This document shows, one piece after another, positions 15,180-17,916 of a stretch of 17,916 nt of DNA (the stretch's first letter is position 1; every line of letters starts with the position of its first letter). Under the pieces are notes generated by a model that made no database searches, had not been told where the DNA came from, and was given only the letters and a program-made list of their open reading frames with translations. The position numbers were made by a program, and so were the translations under genes. Source of the DNA: JAYZBC01 sp036339375 (GTDB taxonomy: Bacteria; Pseudomonadota; Alphaproteobacteria; MPNO01; UBA2964); NCBI GenBank assembly GCA_036339375.1, contig JAYZBC010000035.1:1-17916 (forward strand), read 5' to 3'.

Positions 15180-16051
15180 AGGGCCTTTGCGCAACCTTTG
15201 ATTGTCTCCTGCATTGAACGGTTTTTATCTACTGTTTCACGGCGTTCTTCCGAATAAGGTGAGTGTGTAAGGAATTCATATAATGCTGCTGAGCCGTCAT
15301 GAAATCCGGTGGGCATCGTTATGGCCTCTAGCGTTTTTGAAATTTCTTTCATTTCACCTATGTATCGGTCAGACACAGCCGGTAATGCAGGGACCGTAGC
15401 TTTCATTCGGTTATATAAACCGGTTTGGCTATAAACCAATTCCTCTGTTAATTCCTCTGATACGCCTAGCAACTCGGCCGATATCAGCATGGCGGTATGT
15501 AGAGCACTAGTGCCTTTGGTAATTCCGGCGTAACACATTTTGATTGCTGACGCTTTCCCAATTTTGGCACCACATTGACGAAAAATAATACCTTCCCCAT
15601 TAAAAATTTCTAAAATTTTGGCTTGGCTACCACTCACAAAACACCGGGTTGGTTTTTCCCCTCCAGGCGGATTTCCGACAATTCCGCCATCGATGTAATT
15701 AGCTCCTGCTGCGTCTATAATTTCCGCCATTTGTATGGCAGTTTCTGGAGCTACGGCATTACAATCAACATAATCAGGGGTATGCCCTGTTTCCTTCATA
15801 CTATCAGCGACCAGCTTGGCTTGTTGAAGAGCATTTCCCGGTGGCAAGATTGAAAATATAATTTGGGCTTCTTTTAATATTTCTTTTAAGGTACCTCCGT
15901 CGTGAATGCCTGCTGCCTTGGCACGATTTTGGGTTGCATTGCTGCGGTCTTGGAGGTAACTGATGACATTTATTCCTTGCCGGCCAAGTGTCCTTCCAAC
16001 AGCGGCGCCCATTTCACCTGGGCTCAATATGGCGACGGTTTTTATGGTCAT
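15176..16051 (-). CDS. NAD(P)-binding reductase, 6-phosphogluconate dehydrogenase-like with DUF1932 C-terminal domain
   Basis: The 291-residue protein has an N-terminal Rossmann domain related to 6-phosphogluconate and 3-hydroxyisobutyrate dehydrogenases, with the dinucleotide motif 'ILSPGEMGAAVG' (8-19). The C-terminal half looks like DUF1932, with 'SAIKMCYAGITKG' (168-180), 'GEMKEISKTLEA' (232-243) and 'PTGFHDGSAALYEF' (247-260). K171 fits the catalytic Lys of beta-hydroxyacid dehydrogenases, but the Asn normally four residues later is replaced by Ala175. I recall this wording (KM.YA...TKG) as usual for the DUF1932 branch, so activity is not excluded. AGAAGGA eight bases before the ATG is a strong ribosome site. 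It follows the MFS gene after 61 bases and may be co-transcribed with it. Its TAG overlaps the DUF123 gene stop by four bases. Confidence 0.85.
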   Translation of the reverse strand: MTIKTVAILSPGEMGAAVGRTLGRQGINVISYLQDRSNATQNRAKAAGIHDGGTLKEILKEAQIIFSILPPGNALQQAKLVADSMKETGHTPDYVDCNAVAPETAIQMAEIIDAAGANYIDGGIVGNPPGGEKPTRCFVSGSQAKILEIFNGEGIIFRQCGAKIGKASAIKMCYAGITKGTSALHTAMLISAELLGVSEELTEELVYSQTGLYNRMKATVPALPAVSDRYIGEMKEISKTLEAITMPTGFHDGSAALYEFLTHSPYSEERRETVDKNRSMQETIKGCAKAL

Positions 16052-16112
16052 TTTTTTTCCTTCTGATTACTTTAATTTTAGCATTGTATGTAGAGTAAAT
16101 GTTGCCAAGGAA

Positions 16113-17546
16113 TCAAACCCTTGTCCGGAAACGCCATCCCCATGTCACGGCACGCAAGCAAACACAAGCGGTAAGAACTGGTATTAACGCTGTGAGGCCT
16201 AGGGTCCACGTAGCAACTTTAGTGACGATTTGTTGTGAAGTTCCTTCACTTAATCCCACACTGTTTGCGACTAAACCGGCCGCTGCCGCACCAAAAGCTA
16301 CACCTAATGAACGGATGGTCGGCATTGACCCGGAGGTCACCGCTTCTTCGCCTTTAAGGGGCACACTCATGCCAAAATTTGTCATAAGAACATTTGTGAC
16401 TCCAATTCCCAAACCAATAAACGAAATCCAAATGGTCGCCATTAACATTGTTCCTGACAGCACAGATACAGAAAAGCCAATGGTCGCTAACGTAGCCATA
16501 AGCATACCACCTACTCCGGTCCATCGCTCCTTCCAGCCCGACCAGCCAGAGGCTACAACGGACCCAATCGTCCAACCAATTGAGAAAACAAGGGAAAGGT
16601 AGCCAACGTAAAGAGGCGAGATCTGGTGTAAAACTTGTAAAAATAAAGGAGTAAAAATAAGTAAAGTCGTATGGGTGACTGAAATTAAAAAGTATGACCA
16701 ATAAGCAAGACCAACGGGTGTGAAAAGAGATAGGGCTCCCAATGGAAATAGTTTTGCCTTCGATTTACTATCAATTTTAAAAGTCAGCCAGACGACGATT
16801 AATGCTGTTGCAATCAAAACAAGGTTTATAATTGGTTGTTTGAATTGACTGGATATACCAACCGCTACAACTCCACCTGCTAACAAACTAAGGCGTCTCC
16901 ACGGAAAACGGCGCCTATGAACGTTTTTTTCCGAATTCGTGAGATATTTTAATGCCATCCATAAAAATAAAATTATAAAGGGCCCCTGTGACCAAAAGGC
17001 TCCTCGCCACCAGTTTAGTTCTGCAAAAAGACCGCCTACACCAGGGCCGAAAAGTGCAGCAACGCTCCAGGTTGTTGAAATGGTTGCCAAAATTCTAGTG
17101 CGTATTTTTGGAGAATATAAATCGCTCACTAACGACATAGATTGTGATATCACCAATCCACCACCAACACCCTTTAAGATACGTGCAATAAGCAAACTCA
17201 ACATATCTGGTGAAATTGCACATCCGATGGTGCCGATGAGAAGAAGCATACCACCCCAGAAATAACCGAGGCGTGCCCCAAATTGGTCACGTAAATGTGA
17301 GCCAGCGGCTGCACCAACAATTGTGCCTACCATGTACAGCATAGATGTCCATGTGTAATAACGAAGCCCCCCAATATCTTCGACTACGGTGGGCATCACT
17401 GTGGTAATTATGAAAATATCAATAGCATGTAAGCCTATCCCTAAATTAAGAAGGACAGTGTATGGTCCCCGGCCCTGTAGGAATAATTCCATCCAGCTAG
17501 ATTTTTTGTCACTCGAGACATTGGGTTGGAGGATGTTTTCTGGCAT
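16113..17546 (-). CDS. MFS transporter, DHA2-like (probable 14 membrane segments)
   Basis: The 477-residue protein is a major facilitator with roughly fourteen hydrophobic segments, as in the DHA2 drug:proton antiporters. The first segment carries 'AIDIFIITTVMPTV' (41-54), a variant of the DHA2 motif D1. Motif A is 'GSHLRDQFGARLGYFWGG' (82-99), and antiporter motif C is 'SVAALFGPGVGGLF' (161-174), which argues for export. The substrate is unknown. ATG at 17546 has only a distant AAGAGG; M19 (17492) is a possible alternative, just before the first membrane segment. It is divergent from the LLM gene with 77 bases between, and upstream of the DUF1932 reductase on the same strand. Confidence 0.88.
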   Translation of the reverse strand: MPENILQPNVSSDKKSSWMELFLQGRGPYTVLLNLGIGLHAIDIFIITTVMPTVVEDIGGLRYYTWTSMLYMVGTIVGAAAGSHLRDQFGARLGYFWGGMLLLIGTIGCAISPDMLSLLIARILKGVGGGLVISQSMSLVSDLYSPKIRTRILATISTTWSVAALFGPGVGGLFAELNWWRGAFWSQGPFIILFLWMALKYLTNSEKNVHRRRFPWRRLSLLAGGVVAVGISSQFKQPIINLVLIATALIVVWLTFKIDSKSKAKLFPLGALSLFTPVGLAYWSYFLISVTHTTLLIFTPLFLQVLHQISPLYVGYLSLVFSIGWTIGSVVASGWSGWKERWTGVGGMLMATLATIGFSVSVLSGTMLMATIWISFIGLGIGVTNVLMTNFGMSVPLKGEEAVTSGSMPTIRSLGVAFGAAAAGLVANSVGLSEGTSQQIVTKVATWTLGLTALIPVLTACVCLRAVTWGWRFRTRV

Positions 17547-17623
17547 ATAAATAGTCTATGTTGCCTCTTAGCCTCGGCCAAGGGCGGCTATAATAAATTC
17601 CTTGGTTCATTTAAAAGATATCG

Positions 17624-17916
17624 ATGACACGGCTCAGTATTCTAGACCAATCACCAATTAGGACAGGTGCAACACCTAGCGACGCGGTTTCTGACACTTT
17701 AGCACTCGCAGAGCTTGCAGATAGTCTTGGCTTTTACCGGTATTGGCTCGCGGAACATCATAGCAGTAACGGACTGGCGGGTGCCGCACCGGAAATTCTT
17801 ATTTCACAAGTGGCAAGTCGTACCAAAGGTATACGTGTTGGGTCCGGCGGAATTATGTTAAGCCATTATAGTTCTTTAAAAGTCGCTGAGACCTTTAGAA
17901 TGCTGGAGACACTTTT
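17624..17916 (+). CDS. LLM class flavin-dependent oxidoreductase, N-terminal part (cut at right edge)
   Basis: ATG at 17624 opens a frame that runs through the right edge, giving 97 residues of a protein that is normally about 330 long. The opening 'RLSILDQSPIRTGATPSDA' is the typical start of the MsnO8-type branch of luciferase-like monooxygenases. It is followed by 'ADSLGFYRYWLAEHHSSNGLAG' and 'GIRVGSGGIMLSHYSSLKVAE', which form the first part of the TIM barrel and its flavin site. These enzymes use reduced FMN and oxygen on varied substrates. The start has only a weak AAAAG upstream. The rest of the gene is outside the window, so completeness is unknown. It is divergent from the MFS gene. 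Confidence 0.9.
   Translation, partial: MTRLSILDQSPIRTGATPSDAVSDTLALAELADSLGFYRYWLAEHHSSNGLAGAAPEILISQVASRTKGIRVGSGGIMLSHYSSLKVAETFRMLETL

Noticed and set aside
16099..16602. A 167-residue plus-strand frame opposite the MFS gene
   Set aside because: Pro/Thr/Ile-rich composition typical of the antisense of a membrane protein; the MFS reading on the other strand has motifs A and C.

Overview
The window is an AT-rich, gene-dense stretch that looks like the chromosome of a free-living alphaproteobacterium, plausibly marine or from a metagenome. The lineage call rests on a DUF1491 protein, a 56-residue double-CxxC protein beside a tRNA gene, a short unimodular QueF, and the wording of the Tgt and S1C proteins. 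It is inference; no rRNA or marker phylogeny is available here. I see no transposase, integrase, phage gene, CRISPR array or rRNA, and no gene-free gap longer than 300 bases.

Layout. (a) 1-620: the 3' end of a small protein gene, a stem-loop over its stop codon, tRNA-Glu(CTC), and a short zinc-ribbon gene. (b) 734-2307, plus strand: a TauD/TfdA-type Fe(II)/2-oxoglutarate dioxygenase and a single-domain cupin. (c) 2347-7616, minus strand: six closely spaced genes, in transcription order EamA/DMT transporter, NAD-dependent epimerase/dehydratase, a duplicated VOC (glyoxalase/extradiol-like) protein, DUF1491, a D-2-hydroxyacid dehydrogenase, and a VUT/YhhQ-family membrane protein. (d) 7798-9689, plus strand: an SDR oxidoreductase and an S1C-like PDZ protein whose catalytic His and Asp are not in place. 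(e) 9686-13477, minus strand: queA-tgt-queF-queG, an overlapping operon covering the last four to five steps of tRNA queuosine synthesis. (f) 13588-15179, plus strand: a second EamA transporter and a stand-alone DUF123 GIY-YIG-like protein. (g) 15176-17546, minus strand: an MFS transporter of DHA2 type followed by a 6-phosphogluconate-dehydrogenase-like DUF1932 reductase. (h) 17624 to the right edge: the start of an LLM flavin monooxygenase.

How the genes fit together. The best supported system is queuosine synthesis. QueF reduces preQ0 to preQ1, Tgt inserts preQ1 at G34 of GUN-anticodon tRNAs, QueA adds the epoxycyclopentane ring, and QueG reduces epoxyqueuosine to queuosine with cobalamin. 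The VUT protein about 7 kb away belongs to the family of the E. coli preQ0/preQ1 importer YhhQ, so salvage of a precursor is plausible. The early genes queD, queE and queC are not in the window. Blocks (b), (c) and (d) hold enzymes typical of small-molecule catabolism (dioxygenase, cupin, SDR, epimerase, VOC, hydroxyacid dehydrogenase, DMT transporter). They may form a pathway, but the substrate cannot be read from sequence.

The most unusual items are the degenerate S1C/PDZ protein without a visible export signal, the duplicated VOC protein with incomplete metal triads, and two convergent gene pairs that overlap by exactly four bases at their stop codons.
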